A DNA stretch of 26,498 nt from Reclinomonas americana ATCC 50394 (lineage: Eukaryota > Jakobida > Jakobea > Jakobida). Each line of letters opens with the position of its first letter. The first letter of the stretch is position 1. This document shows positions 1 to 11,194 of this stretch, in pieces. The notes beneath the pieces are model-generated. The model did not search any database. It was not told the DNA's origin and saw only the letters and a program-made list of their open reading frames with translations. The stretch is taken from NCBI GenBank assembly GCA_048213135.1, contig PS015318.1, positions 1 to 26,498 of the forward strand, read 5' to 3'. A program made the position numbers and the translations under genes.

Positions 1-395
1 AAGTAGAAGGGGAAGGGGAAGGGGAAGGGGAAGGGGAAGGGGAAGGGAAGGGGAAGGGGAAGGGGAAGGGGAAGGGGAAGGGGAAGGGGAAGTGGAAGTC
101 GAAGGGGAAGTCGAAGGGGAAGTAAAGGGGGAAGTAAAAGGGGAAGTCGAAGTGGTAGGGGGGAGGGGGAAGGGGAGAAGGAGGGGGAGGGGAGAAAGGG
201 GGAAGTGAAAGGAGGAAGGGGAATGGGAAGGGAAAGTGGAAGGCGAAGTGGAAGGGGAAGTGGCAGGCGAAATGGAACGGAAAGATGAAGTGAAAGTGTC
301 AGAGAAGACAAACGGGCGGAGTCGGAAGAAAGGGTGCAATGCGATGCATGCACGCCAGAGAATATGATAACACTCCCCGTCCGCGAGACACGCAC
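1..395 (-). other. SZT2 intron 7 (partial) with purine hexamer repeat
   Basis: No credible coding sequence. The plus strand is almost pure purine: bases 1-~120 are a near-perfect AAGGGG repeat that degrades into GGAAGT/GGAAGG variants up to ~300, so the SZT2 transcript is a C/T tract here. The exact left edge of exon 7 (396 proposed) is a judgement. The frame stays open further left but becomes low-complexity Pro/Leu. Confidence 0.6.
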
Positions 396-3300
396 CAGTC
401 GTCGTTGGAAGCATGACAGCAGCGGCTGCACGCGGAAGAACGAGAACGAAGCACGCATCTTGCCGAACTCGGTTAGCAGCTCGGCGCTGCGATTGTCGCT
501 GCACGCAGGAGAGCAATGATGGGTGAGCGTTTCCTCAATCACAGCAAGAGACTCATTGACAAGCACGCACCGGCTCGACTGCGGCGGTCGCTGCTTGAGG
601 AACCACTGCTCCATGTGTGACTCCTCGGTGTTCCCCGCAAAGTAACTCAAGCCCACCGAGCTTGTGGCCCGACTGAGGTGCCGGATGGGATCCACAAGAG
701 CGCCGCCCGTGATGTGCTCCCACTCCCACAAAGCGCCAGAGCGCGCTTGCACCATGTACCGCAAAAGGTCTGGCGGAGAGGTGAGCGACAGTGGGGGAAG
801 AGTTGTGACAGGAGCGATCAGCATACCCAAGTGCGGCATGCTGCCCTGGCACCAGTCCTGCGGCCGCTCCGAACCCACCACCACCACAGACAGGCTGACA
901 TCGCGGCGGGCGTACTCGTCGAGCAGTCGGTGCACATCACGCTCCGAGACTGGCATCGTCACGGCGTCGCTGATGAGTGCGAAAGGGAGTCAAGGGCACA
1001 GGGCAAAATAAAAGGGGGGGACATGGATGTGTGAGGTGACATCAAAAGGATATGAATCACGTGGGGACACGAGGTCGCCAGTGCCGTGTCCACCGACCAC
1101 AGCGCCGACATGAGGGCGTCGGTGATTGAAAAGTACTCCAGGGCGCCGCTGCAAGCAGAAAGAGGGGAAGGGAGAAGGGGAAGGGTGAAGGAGGGGGAAG
1201 TGGAAAAGATCATGAAGAAAAGGCAACGGAAGAGGTAGATAGGGAGAAAGGGTGAGGGGAAGAGAGGAGGGAAAGACGGAAGCACGGAAGAGAGGGAGAG
1301 AAAGGGGAATGAGAGAATGGGGAAGAAGAGGAAAGAGTGGAGGGTGGAGATGAGTGGAAGAGTGAAGAGTAAGAGAGACGGCGAATGGATAAGAGGATGG
1401 AAGAATCGGAAGAGAGAAGGGTCATGGAGAAGGGTAGAAGGAGGAGGACGGATGCGGGGAAGAGAGATGGAGAGAACAGAATGAAGGACAAGAAACACAG
1501 CGAGAGAGAGAGAGAGAATGAAAAAGTAATTGAGCACAATTACGAGAGCGACCATTGACTACACGAACGAACTCACCCATCGGCCGAAGGGTGCGCACAC
1601 CGGTTGGCGCGACTGCACTCATCGTTGACCAGAAGCTCGCTGAGTTCGAGAATGAAGCTCTCGACACTGTTTCGAGTGATGAGTCGGTGCTGGCACAACA
1701 CCGACACTGGCCGACTGGTGCAGTTGCCGCCAAACACCAGTACTGTAACAAACACGTGTGGCTCGTGGTACGCGAGTGGATTCTGTGTGGGAAAGAGATG
1801 AGCAGGAAGAGGGCGAGGAACGCACATACCAGCATGACTAACCTTGTACCGCTCACGCTCGCGCCGATTGCTGTCGCTCGGCTTGGCGTCAAAGGCCGCT
1901 GGATGGGGGGCGAGCAGAGACACCAGACTGAGAAAGAGCGCGGCAACCACCCGGTCAAAGAGCACATCGCCGGTGATGGGGTCTTGCGAGAGGACCGAGG
2001 GGTTCTGTTGAAACAGGGGAAGGGAGGGGTGAGGGGAAAGGGGGAAGGGGATAGGCGTATACTCTCTCTCTCTCTCTCCATCTTCTCGCTCTTACACACA
2101 CTGGCATACACACACGACCACTACACCAGAAGGAGGAGGAGGAGGAAAAGAAGGATGCATCCATTTCCACACACAAGCTCTCACTCGTCTCCCTGTCGCT
2201 CACTCCGCAACAGAAAGAAGGATGACGGAGGGCGCATCACGCCCTCTCTCCCTCACAAACACATGTACGCACACGACCACAACACCAGAAGAAGGAGGAC
2301 GAGGAGGAGGAAGGGGAAGAAGGGTGCATCAATCTCCACAAACGCACACTCGCTCCGCAACAGAAAGAAGGATGAGGGAGGGCGCATCACACCCTTTCTC
2401 CCTCTGTCTCTCTCTCCCCTACAAACACATGTACGCACAACCACTGCAACAGAAGAAGGCAGAAGAGGAGAAGGATGCATCCATCTCCACACACAAGCTC
2501 TCACTCGTCTCTCTGTCGCTCACTCCGCACCACCGCAAAAAGGAAGAAGGATAAGGGAGGGCGCGTCACGCCCTCTCTCCATCTGTTTCTCTCTCCCTCA
2601 CAAACACATGTACGCACAACCACTGCAACAGAAGGAGGAGGAGGAAAAAGAGGAAGACACACACACTCCCTCACGCACACGCAAATAACCACCGCAACAG
2701 TAGAGGCGCATCACACCCTCTCTCCCTCCCTCCCACCCACCCCCCTCCTCTCTCTCTCTCCCTTTCTCTCTCCTCACACACCATGTCGAGACAAAAGACC
2801 ACCGAGTACTGGTCGTACATAAAGTACACGTCAGTGCCGGTGACCACGCGCGCGGCATCGAGCAGCGACTGCGTGTCCGGCGCGACAGTGGTCGGTCCGA
2901 GCGACACGGAGGAGATGGACGGCCCGAACAGAGACGATGACTCGGACGGAGAGCCGGAGGTGGTGTCGGTCAGCGAGTTGTGCGAGGCCGACTTGGGCAT
3001 GCCAAGCATCTTGTCCATATCGCGGTCCATGCTGGCGCGGCCAATGCGCCGGGCGTTGGAGATGTCGCGGCTCTTGACGGTGGGGCGCTGCTTGGTGCCC
3101 ACGAGGCAGAGGATTTCGGGGGTGTCCTGCGGAAAGGGGAAGGGATGAGGGGAAAGGGGGAGGGAGTAGGGAGAGAGAGAGAGAGAGAGAGTACAGATGC
3201 ACGAATAGATGGAATGAGAGAGTTGTGGGATGACAGAGAGACGGCGAGGTGAATTAACAACCCAAAGAGAAACAAAGAGACATGAACCAACGAGAAACGA

Positions 3301-4874
3301 GAAGGCGAAAGGCGAAAAGCAGAGACCAGACGACGATGGAAGAATTACCGCATGCACACAAGGCCGTGAGATTTGAGGTTGAGAAGGCGAAGAAGGGAGA
3401 AGACACACTAGATAGAATGGGACGAGGGAGTGCAGGGGGAGGGATGACGATGACAGGCGAGGGAAGAAGAGACCACAAGCACGCCGTGAGAGAGTCGGCG
3501 GTATGAGGTCAATAAGACTAGAAGAACTTGGGGAGAGAGAGAGCGGAATATCAAGAACTGAGAAAACAGTCAACGAGGAAGGCTGAGAGCGTTGACGACA
3601 ACAGGCGAAGAAATAGGGCACGCGTACACCAGCAAGACAAGGGCTCGAAATGAAGACTGAAATGCAACCCCATCCTGCTCCCCCCGACTCACCACACTCG
3701 TCGCACTACCATGCCGACCCACATACAACGCCTGATTCATGTGCGACATGGACCAGGCCACACGCTCCGCCGAGCCACACCGTTGAAAATCATGCGCACG
3801 CAAGAACACCACATCCGCAGCATGCAACAACTCCTCAGGAATCACCCCTCCAATGCCACTCACACCCGTCGCCACAGCAGCACCAGCACCACCAGCAGCA
3901 GACGAGGGAATCGTCAGTGATGCACTCGTTCCATTGCTCCAATCGGAACCCGGGTACCCACTGTGCTGGTGCTGCTGCTGCAGTGAGGAGAGCGATGAGG
4001 TGGAGTGTGATGTCACGCGGAGACCGCCCAGTGGTGAGTGCGATAACAGCGGCTGTTGCTGTTGCTGTTGTTGTTGTTGAGAGGAGAAGGCGGCCGCGTT
4101 GCTGCGAGAGGCGGGAAGGGCATCGCCAGGTCCTGCAGGAGGAGGAGAGTGAGGAAGAGTGAGGGAAAGTGAGGGAAAGGGAATGAGTGAGGGTGGGAGT
4201 GTGTGTGTGAGGGGAGAGTGAGAGAGAGAGAGGGCGTGAGCGGGAGTGAGTGTGAGTGAGTGAGTGAGTGAGTGAGTGAGTGAGTGAGTGAGTGAGTGAG
4301 TGTGAGTGAGTGAGAGTGTGAGTGAGAGTGTGAGTGAGTGAGTGAGTGAGTGAGTGAGTGAGTGAGTGAGCGAGTGAGTGTGTGAGTGAGTGAGTGAGTG
4401 AGTGAGTGAGTGAGTGAGTGAGTGAGTGAGTGAGTGAGTAGTGAGTGAGTGAGTGAGTGAGAGAGTGAGTGAGTGAGTGAGTGAGTGAGTGAGTAAGTGA
4501 GTGAGTGAGTGAGTGAGTGAGTGAGTGAGTGTGTGAGNNNNNNNNNNNNNNNNNNNNNNNNNNNNNNNNNNNNNNNNNNNNNNNNNNNNNNNNNNNNNNN
4601 NNNNNNNNNNNNNNNNNNNNNNNNNNNNNNNNNNNNNNNNNNNNNNNNNNNNNNNNNNNNNNNNNNNNNNNNNNNNNNNNNNNNNNNNNNNNNNNNNNNN
4701 NNNNNNNNNNNNNNNNNNNNNNNNNNNNNNNNNNNNNNNNNNNNNNNNNNNNNNNNNNNNNNNNNNNNNNNNNNNNNNNNNNNNNNNNNNNNNNNNNNNN
4801 NNNNNNNNNNNNNNNNNNNNGAGAGTGAGAGTGAGTGAGAGAGAGAATGAGTGAGAGAGTGAGTGAGTGAGAGA

Positions 4875-4909
<35 letters not shown>

Positions 4910-5362
4910 TGAGTGAATGTGTGTGTGTGTGTGTGTGTGTGTGTTCGAGTGTGTGTGTGTTTGAGGGTGTGTGTGGGAGAGTGTGTGAGTCTGTGTGAGT
5001 GAGTGAGTGAGTGTGAGTAAGTGAGTGAGTGGGTGAGTGAGTGTGTGAGTGTGTGAGTGAGAGTGTGTGCTTGAGAGGAGTATGCATGTTTGTGTGTGTG
5101 AGTGAGAGAGTGTGAGTGTGTGAGTGTGTGTGAGTGTGCGTATGAGTGAGAGAGTGAGTGAGTGTGAGTGAGTGAGTGTGAGTGCAACAACGAGCTGCAC
5201 AGAGGAGACAACAAGTCTGCATGCATTTGTGTTCTCTCTCTCTCACACACACACTCAACTTGCAGGAAATGGAGGTGGCACTCGCGCACCCCACCCTCCT
5301 CCTCCTCCTAATGCACGAGCATCCTCAGGTGGCGGCGGCTTGCGCCCTTCCCCAGAGGACAT
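396..5362 (-). CDS. SZT2: SZT2 homologue (KICSTOR subunit), N-terminal part, gene runs off left edge
   Basis: Exons in gene order: 5362-5260, 4132-3693, 3126-2782, 2004-1843, 1782-1577, 1148-1041 and 969-~396 (last end uncertain, donor GTGCGT). All six junctions are GT-AG and keep frame, giving about 646 residues. In animals SZT2 belongs to KICSTOR, which holds GATOR1 at the lysosome and restrains mTORC1. The match rests on order and spacing. Residues ~142-172 (VVFLRAHDF, then RVAWSMSHMNQAL) match the start of animal SZT2. VVFCLDMNPS across exons 3/4, then DPITGDVLFDRVV, matches the human segment with LDLSPS and GEILFDEV. Exon 5 has VFVTVLVFGG, and exons 6/7 join as HILLIDAVTMP. This is a von Willebrand A-like fold with a MIDAS-like DxNxS instead of DxSxS. 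Residues 1-34 are Gly/Pro-rich; a polyglutamine run lies near residues 53-61 and a Ser/Thr-rich linker in exon 3. The C-terminal bulk lies outside the window. Confidence 0.8.
2100..2760. repeat. ~145-180 bp minisatellite in SZT2 intron 3
   Basis: At least four imperfect copies. Landmarks are GAGGGCGCATCAC-like blocks at about 2228, 2378, 2557 and 2702, ACACATGTACGCACA at 2259, 2427 and 2605, and GGATGCATCCAT at 2151 and 2472. It fills most of the 777-nt intron (2781-2005). The long open frames across it are repeat artefacts. Confidence 0.8.
3127..3692 (-). other. SZT2 intron 2
   Basis: A 566-nt intron between exons 2 and 3. Donor GTGAGT (complement of 3692-3687); acceptor CCGCAG. The acceptor side is a long C/T tract. 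No gene seen on either strand. Confidence 0.75.
4133..5259 (-). other. SZT2 intron 1 with GTGA/GT repeats and a sequence gap
   Basis: Donor GTTGAG at 5259, acceptor CTGCAG ending at 4133. Exon 1 ends with one extra base and exon 2 begins with two, so the frame closes. The intron is almost entirely tetranucleotide GTGA (CTCA in the sense strand) and GT repeat, interrupted by 283 N at 4538-4820. Long open frames reading His-Ser-Leu-Thr through it are artefacts of the repeat. Confidence 0.75.
4251..5186. repeat. (GTGA)n / (GT)n microsatellite around gap
   Basis: Nearly perfect GAGT/GTGA units from ~4251 to 4537, then N at 4538-4820, then GAGT plus pure GT runs (around 4880-4905 and 4918-4943) to ~5186. 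Repeat length is probably what broke the assembly, so the true size is unknown. Confidence 0.95.
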
Positions 5363-5471
5363 GTGGAGAAGTCTCACAATAAGGGGTTTTTGTTAATTAA
5401 TTAGAGTGTGTGAGTCACACACGCAGATTGTCTTTGATTGTGTGTGTGTTTGAGAGAGGGAGAGGCTCAAG
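5363..5471. promoter_or_regulatory. Probable bidirectional promoter between SZT2 and UFL1
   Basis: The proposed SZT2 start (5362, minus) and UFL1 start (5472, plus) are divergent and only 109 bases apart. The segment contains an A/T-rich palindromic stretch, TTAATTAATTA at ~5393-5403, which stands out in GC-rich surroundings. Depending on where the true UFL1 first exon lies, the control region may extend to ~5700. No mapped transcription start supports this; it is inferred from gene layout. Confidence 0.45.
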
Positions 5472-7966
5472 ATGGCATCGAGCATTGTTGCGTTACTGGC
5501 TTGCTCGCTGTTTGAATGAGAGACAGAGGGAGGGAGAGAGCGCGCGTTGTCTGTGTGGCATGTCTCACTCTGGTCACTCACTTGCACACTCACACTCGCT
5601 CACACACACTCTCACACACTTGCCTTGCTGTCGCGCACCTACACGCGCATTGCGACTTGTCTCAGTCATATTACACGCACAGTCATTCGCTCATCATTAT
5701 CATTTTTCNNNNNNNNNNNNNNNNNNNNNNNNNNNNNNNNNNNNNNNNNNNNNNNNNTTCTTCTCATCCTCCTCATTCTCCTCCTGTCTCTGCTCCTTCT
5801 CCTTCCTCTTCGTGTGCTTGTTATTGTTCTTCTTCTTCTTCTTCTTGTTTTTCTTGTTCTTCTTGTTCTTCTCCTTCTCCTTCTCCTCCTTCTTGTTCTT
5901 GTTCTTCTCCTTCTCCCGCTGTTCATCCTTCTTCTTCTCCTTCCTTCTTGTTCGTGTTCCTGTTCTTCTTCTTCTCTTCTTCCTCCTTCTCCCCCTCCTC
6001 CTCCTCCTCCTCCTTCCCCTCCTTCCCTTCCTTCTCCGTCTCACTCACTTCCTCCCCTTTGATTAACCGCAGGCCGCTTTGATGGCGGAGCTGTCACGCG
6101 TGCAGTCGCAGGAGACTGCCCATCGACTCTCCGAGCGCAACTGCGTGGAACTCGTGCAGAAGCTGACTGCGCGTGAGCAGATTCGCGTTGCGTTTCTCCG
6201 TTGCACTGCCGCACACCACCGCTGTCGTCATCATCTCCCTCCTCTCATACAGCTCTTCTTCACCAACGATGGCAAGGAGTACCTGACGCCGGAGCAGCTG
6301 GAACGCGAGATCCAGTTCGAGGTGGCTGCGCAGGGTGGTTGCGTCGTCGCACGTCACTCAAGAAGAAGAAGAATAAGACTAGTCTCCGCTTGTCCACTCA
6401 CCACAATGTGCACCTCTGCAGGTCGCGTCAACATGACGGTGCTGCCGCAGATTCTGAATGTCGACTCGCTGTACGTTGAGGAGTGCGCGGCGCGTGTGGT
6501 GAAGCGCACCAAGGACTTGCAGATGGTCGGCAGCGAGTTGATCACGCGGTGCGTCTTCCTCTTCCTACACGCATGTGTTTCGTGCACGTGCTGACACTCC
6601 TTTCCAGCGAGTATCTCAATCGCGTCGGCATGGAAATCGACGAGATGCTGCGCGAGAGGGGTATTTTGACCATCTCGGAGCTGTCGCTGCAGTATGGCTT
6701 TGAAACGATGTTCACCGAAGAGGCAAATTTAATCATTCCTCCTTCCTTCTCCCGTTACCACCTTCTCATTTGTGCCTCTATCGCAGTTTGTCCGCCAGCA
6801 ACTCAACCAGAGCATTCGTGGTCGTCTCGATTCAGGCACCATCTTCACTCAGGGCTACATTCGTCGACAGCACGCTCGTGCGCGTGGTGCAGCGGCGGCT
6901 GTGTTCCGACCCACGACACTGACCGACATTGCGCAAAAGATGCAGCTTCGCGAGGACTTTGTGAAAGGTACACTTGTCGTGTGTGTGTGAGAGAGAGAGA
7001 GTGTATGCGTGTGTGAGAGAGAGAGTGTGTGTGTGTGCGTGTGCGTGTGTGTGTGCATGTGCATGTGCGTGTGCGTGTGCGTGTGTGTGTGTATGTGTGT
7101 GTGTGTGTGTGTAGGCATGCACATTCGCCCACTGATCTCTCTTTCTTTGTCCACAGCCTCGGTGGACAAGTGCATTGCTGATGGAACCTTCAAGGGCGCC
7201 GTGCAATCGCAGGGCGGCGCGTTCGCCACCTATTCACCCGCTGTGTTCTCGCGAGCGCAGGAGGAGAGTGCACGCGAGTTCTTTTCGCAGAATCGATACA
7301 TTGGTTCGTGCTGTTTTCGTATCCTGTGCCACTCTCCTCAGTCGCTCACCCGTCTGCAGTGTTCTCCAAGCTGGCCAAGCTGTTGCAGTCTGGCAGCGCC
7401 GAAGCGTACGCCAAGCGCAAGCTCGGCGACGAGTGCATCTGCCTGAAGACGTGCGGTGTGCATCGCGTGTTTGCCACCAACGTTGAGACGGCGGTACAGC
7501 AGTGCTTGGAGGAGGATTCGTTTGTGGATGTGTCGGTGAGGGGGATGGAGGGGAAGGGGGGAGAAGGAGAGGGAAGGAGAGAGGGAGGGAGAATAGATTC
7601 CATGCCGACGAATTGGTACTGAAGGGAGTGGTTGGAGGTTTGTGGCATGACTTGCTTCCTCACTCATTGTGCAGTCGCTGGTCCCACACTGCGTCACGGC
7701 GGAAGACATGGTTCTCTTGTGCAAGTACGTGCCGGCCATTGCCGAGTCGGACCAGTCTCCGGAGCGGTTGGCGCATCTGTGGCTTGCGATTTCTTCGCCG
7801 GAGGCGGTGAGTGGCTTTTAGGCAAAGGAGAGAGAAAGAGTGTGAGAGAGCTTATCTGGTTTGGAATTTTGGCTCATTTGAGCGTGTGGTGCTTCGAGAG
7901 AAATGACATTCTTCTCTCGCCAGTAGGAAGCGTGAGACACTTGTCGCCAGATATGTTGGTGGAGTA

Positions 7967-7997
<31 letters not shown>

Positions 7998-10900
7998 CGA
8001 GTGAGAGAGAGAGAGAGTGAGTGAGAGAGAGAGAGAGAGTGAGTGAGAGATAGAATTAGTGAGTGAGAGATTGAGTGAGTGAGTGAGTGTGAATGAATGT
8101 GAATGAGTTTAAGTGAGTGAGTGCGAGTGAGTGCGAGTGCGAGTGAGTGCGAGTGTGAGTGAGTGTGAGCGAGTGAGTGTGAGTGAGTGAGTGCGAGTGT
8201 GAGTGAGTGAGTGTGCATTACAGTGAGTGCGAGTGTAAGATGAGTGCGTGAGTGTGTGAAAGAGTGAGTGAATGAGTGAGTGCGTGCGTGAGTGAGTGCG
8301 TGATTTGGATGCGAGAGGAGACAACCCCGATGAAGTGTGTGTGGCTTCTTGTGTGTGCGTGCATGTGTGTGTGTGTGCGTGCGAGTGTGTGTGACTTCTT
8401 ATGTGTCCTTCCTGCAAATATTGTGTCGCTTGTTGACCGGAAGAGTGAGCGGATGAATGAGAATTGGCGGTGAGCCAATCATTCCCGGGTTGAAGTTGTC
8501 GTGCTTGCGAAATAGAGAGCGAGTCGTCAACAGCCACTCAGAGCAGCAGTGTATGGCGTACGGTGACAGTGCAGAGTGCACTCTCCTTCAATCTTGTCGC
8601 TCACGCTCGCTTACTGCAGCTTGCTCGGTCAGCATCGACTGGATCATCAGTTTCGTGTGCCTTCACCTGTTTTCCTCTCCACTTCTCCCTCACTACGCAC
8701 GTCACCCCACAGGTCAGTCGGACGCCGTCTGTGGGATCAAGCGCTGTTGCGTACCCTCAATGATTCTCCCTCCGCCCTCTTCTCCTTGCTCACTCTCTCT
8801 CTCTTCCAGTTGGGACGCACCCCCTCGGCTGGCTCCTCTGCCGCGCCATTCGATTCGCCTCTCCCGTTCCTGATCGGCGGCACGCTGGTGGTCAGCTCGC
8901 GTGTTTTGTTGAAGATTATCGAGGTTGGTTGCGGGCGTCAATCTCGATCGGCATTCTCCCTGTTGCTCACCGCATCCAATAATGCTCCGCAGAAATACGA
9001 CGCACACATGCGCGCTAGCACCAGCCGCTTCTTTGACCGACGTGGCGGCCTGCTGAGTGAGGTGTCCGGGTCGGCATCGGCCACGGCCGACGATGACGGT
9101 GAGCGACGACGCAGTCCATTTTTCATCCTTCTCTCGCCGCGTCTCACGTGCTCCGTCCGTGTGCAGACGACGGTGCCTCCTCGTCCAAGCGTCGTGGAGG
9201 TGGCGGTGGTGGCGGTAAGCGTCGTGGTGCTGCTGCAGCGCCGTCCAAGGGCGGCAAGTCGAGTGCATCTGCCTCGCGTGCCGCGCCGTCAGTGAGCGTG
9301 TTGGATTCGACGCAGGTTTGTAAAGAGGAGGAATTTAGGAGAAGAAGCGAGAGGACTCATTTTTTTTTTGACGACTGCAGTTGAGCGAGTACGTAAAGGA
9401 GGCGCTGGAGGAGGCATCGCTGGATGACGACATGCTCCTGCACGTGTTGCAAGTGTTGCAGCCGGCGGCGGAGGCGGTGGAGACCACCATTCGACGGTAC
9501 TGTGATGATGAGGTGATCTCGTGTTGGGTGTTGTTGTTTTGCTCATTGTGCGCCGCGCAGAGCCATGGCGGAGGGTGGACGAAACGCCAACAAGAAGCAG
9601 TCGCAGGAGCTCGAAGCCGCATTCTACCTGGCCTACTCGGAGTTCCAGCTGGCCTCCAAGGCGCTTCCGCTGCTGACGAATCCACGCCTGCGTCTCGGGC
9701 GTGTGGTGATGCGCTTCTACTGCAACAATATTGTCTCGTGTTTGTGTGCGATTCTCGCGGATGTGCACGGCGCGACCACCCCGGAGAGCAACTTTGCGCA
9801 GTTGCGGAGGACACAAGAGAAAGAGAGAGAGAAAAGTGGAGCGCGCTCTTATCCTCAACTCACATCGCAGAGAGGTCGACCGGCGCCGTCTCGTGCAGTC
9901 GCTGCCGGTGGCGCAGAAAAAGTACGTGGAAAAAGTGTGCCAGTTGGTGGCGGCCAGCGACGACATTGCGGCGTTTGAGGCGGCGCTGGGTGATGCGGCC
10001 GAGTCGTGCACGCTGCCGTTGCGCGGTCTCGACAAGAAGAAGGAGAAGGCGGCGGTGGCCGGCAAGCGTGCGGAGATTATGGAGGCGTTGCAGCAGCCGA
10101 TGGAGGATGTGCGTCATTTTTTGCATCTCGCGCTGCGGTTGCTGCTCGTGCGGGCGCAGGGGGTGGACATTGATTTGCCGATCAAGTGCGTAAGGGGGAA
10201 GGGGGAAGAGAGGGAAAGGGGAAAAGGAGGAGAGGGGGAGGGGTGAGAGAGGGAAAGGGAGTGGCAATAGAAAGGGGTAATGGAGAATGGTGATGACGGC
10301 GTGCATTTAATTGTGGGATGCGAGAGGTTGAGAGACAGTAGGTGTCGGAGTTTCGCAGGATGCGCATGCATTGTGTGGTTTGCTTCTGTTTTCGCGCTCC
10401 TGTTTTTCTCGAAAGTTCCCGCTGTCTATCAGTAGTCCTCTGTGTCTATGTCTTCTCAATGTGTGCAAGAAACAGACCGCTAGATTCGCAGGTTCATGGG
10501 CGCACATTAGATTTGCGCTTTGTCTCCCGTCGTTTCTATTAGCAGCGCTTCGTATCTCAGACTCTGTGTGTGTGTGTATGTATGTATGCGCGCGCGCGTA
10601 TGTGTGTGTGTGTGTGTGTAAGAACGCGAAAGCGTGGGTTTAACAGCTTTATGGCCGTACATCTTGTGTGTTGTGAATGCCGCGATCGTGTTCAATTGTT
10701 GTCACTATTCTGCACTTGTGCTACATTTCTCCGTCTGCTCGGTGTGTGTTGTGAAAGAAAGCTAGAGTGCAACTATTGCAGTTTCAGTGGCATACACTCT
10801 ATCGCCCTGCCGCCCGTCTTCACTCGAGTGACACCGTGAAGAAGAAAGCGCATTCTTACTCACCGGCTGACCCAGGAACGACCCGGCGCTGCTGGAGGCC

Positions 10901-11194
10901 ATGCGCACTGTCCCCAAGGTCGACCAGGCGATGCTGGAGCAGCTGAGCACGCTATCGCGCGACAACTTGCACGTGTTCCAGTTGCGGCATCCGCGCGCTG
11001 CTGGTGCGCGGGGAGGTGGTGACGGCGACGACTATGGCGACGATGACGACGAAGACGAGGATGCGGGCCGCGGTCGTGCGTCATCGTCGGAGGGTTCGAG
11101 TGCGGCGAACGAGGCGGAGGCGGAGGCACTGGAGCGGACGGTGCAGGAGTCGGTGCAGCGGTTGACGCAGGCGCTGCTGGAGGGTGGAAAGTGA
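5472..11194 (+). CDS. UFL1: UFL1, E3 ligase of the UFM1 (UFMylation) pathway
   Basis: UFL1 transfers UFM1 from UFC1 to targets, classically ribosomal protein RPL26 at the ER. Exons: 5472-5486 (tentative start MASSI), 6073-6186, 6253-6337, 6422-6548, 6608-6722, 6787-6967, 7157-7303, 7360-7535, 7675-7806, 8810-8923, 8993-9098, 9167-9315, 9381-9496, 9561-9800, 9871-10185 and 10876-11194. All phases close, giving ~816 aa against ~794 in human. Diagnostic matches are HRLSERNC, DGKEYLTPEQL, GRVNM, REYLNRVG, LTISELS, IFTQGYIRRQHARARG and FFSQNRYI, in UFL1 order and spacing. A basic Gly/Ala insert (about residues 442-460) sits where animals have a Lys-rich disordered segment, and an Asp/Glu run lies near 752-770. 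Intron 5 is GC-AG; several others start GTTGCG. Only the first exon is doubtful. Confidence 0.93.
5487..6072 (+). other. UFL1 intron 1 (tentative) with pyrimidine tract and gap
   Basis: Bases 5580-5640 are ACTC/CACA-rich. 5709-5757 is a run of 49 N, and 5758-~6055 is an uninterrupted TTC/CTC/TCC pyrimidine tract ending at acceptor AACCGCAG. No independent gene is visible. Confidence 0.6.
6968..7156 (+). repeat. GA/GT microsatellite in UFL1 intron 6
   Basis: The intron after donor GTACAC is mostly GAGAGA then (GT)n with GC interruptions (~6988-7113), ending at a polypyrimidine tract and CCACAG. Confidence 0.9.
7807..8809 (+). other. UFL1 intron 9 (1003 nt) with GAGT repeats
   Basis: Donor GTGAGT, acceptor CTCTTCCAG. 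Bases ~7967-8300 are GAGA/GAGT/GTGAGTGC repeats. From 8300 to 8800 the sequence is more complex, but no extra UFL1 exon is needed: exons 9 and 10 join in phase 0 and match the family on both sides. Confidence 0.8.
10186..10875 (+). other. UFL1 intron 15 (690 nt)
   Basis: Donor GTGCGT is followed at once by a G/A-only tract (to ~10275). The rest is mixed sequence with GT runs at ~10565-10620. Acceptor is GACCCAG. Exons 15 and 16 join as PIK-NDPALLEAM. No other coding signal. Confidence 0.8.

Noticed and set aside
1-160. AAGGGG repeat as a telomere
   Set aside because: It is irregular, sits within an SZT2 intron and drifts into other purine motifs; no sign of a chromosome end beyond the window edge.
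3570-5294. Very long minus-strand open frames reading His-Ser-Leu-Thr repeats
   Set aside because: They run through the GTGA microsatellite and the N gap in several frames at once. Only the SZT2 exons at either end are supported.
5172-5400. Plus-strand open frames at 5172-5396 as the UFL1 first exon
   Set aside because: They overlap the SZT2 first exon antisense and do not splice in phase to the UFL1 exon at 6073. The small exon at 5472 fits better, though tentatively.
8924-8933. GTTGCG at 8928 as the donor of UFL1 intron 10
   Set aside because: It gives phase 1, while the next exon (KYDAHM) needs phase 0. GTTGGT at 8924 fits.
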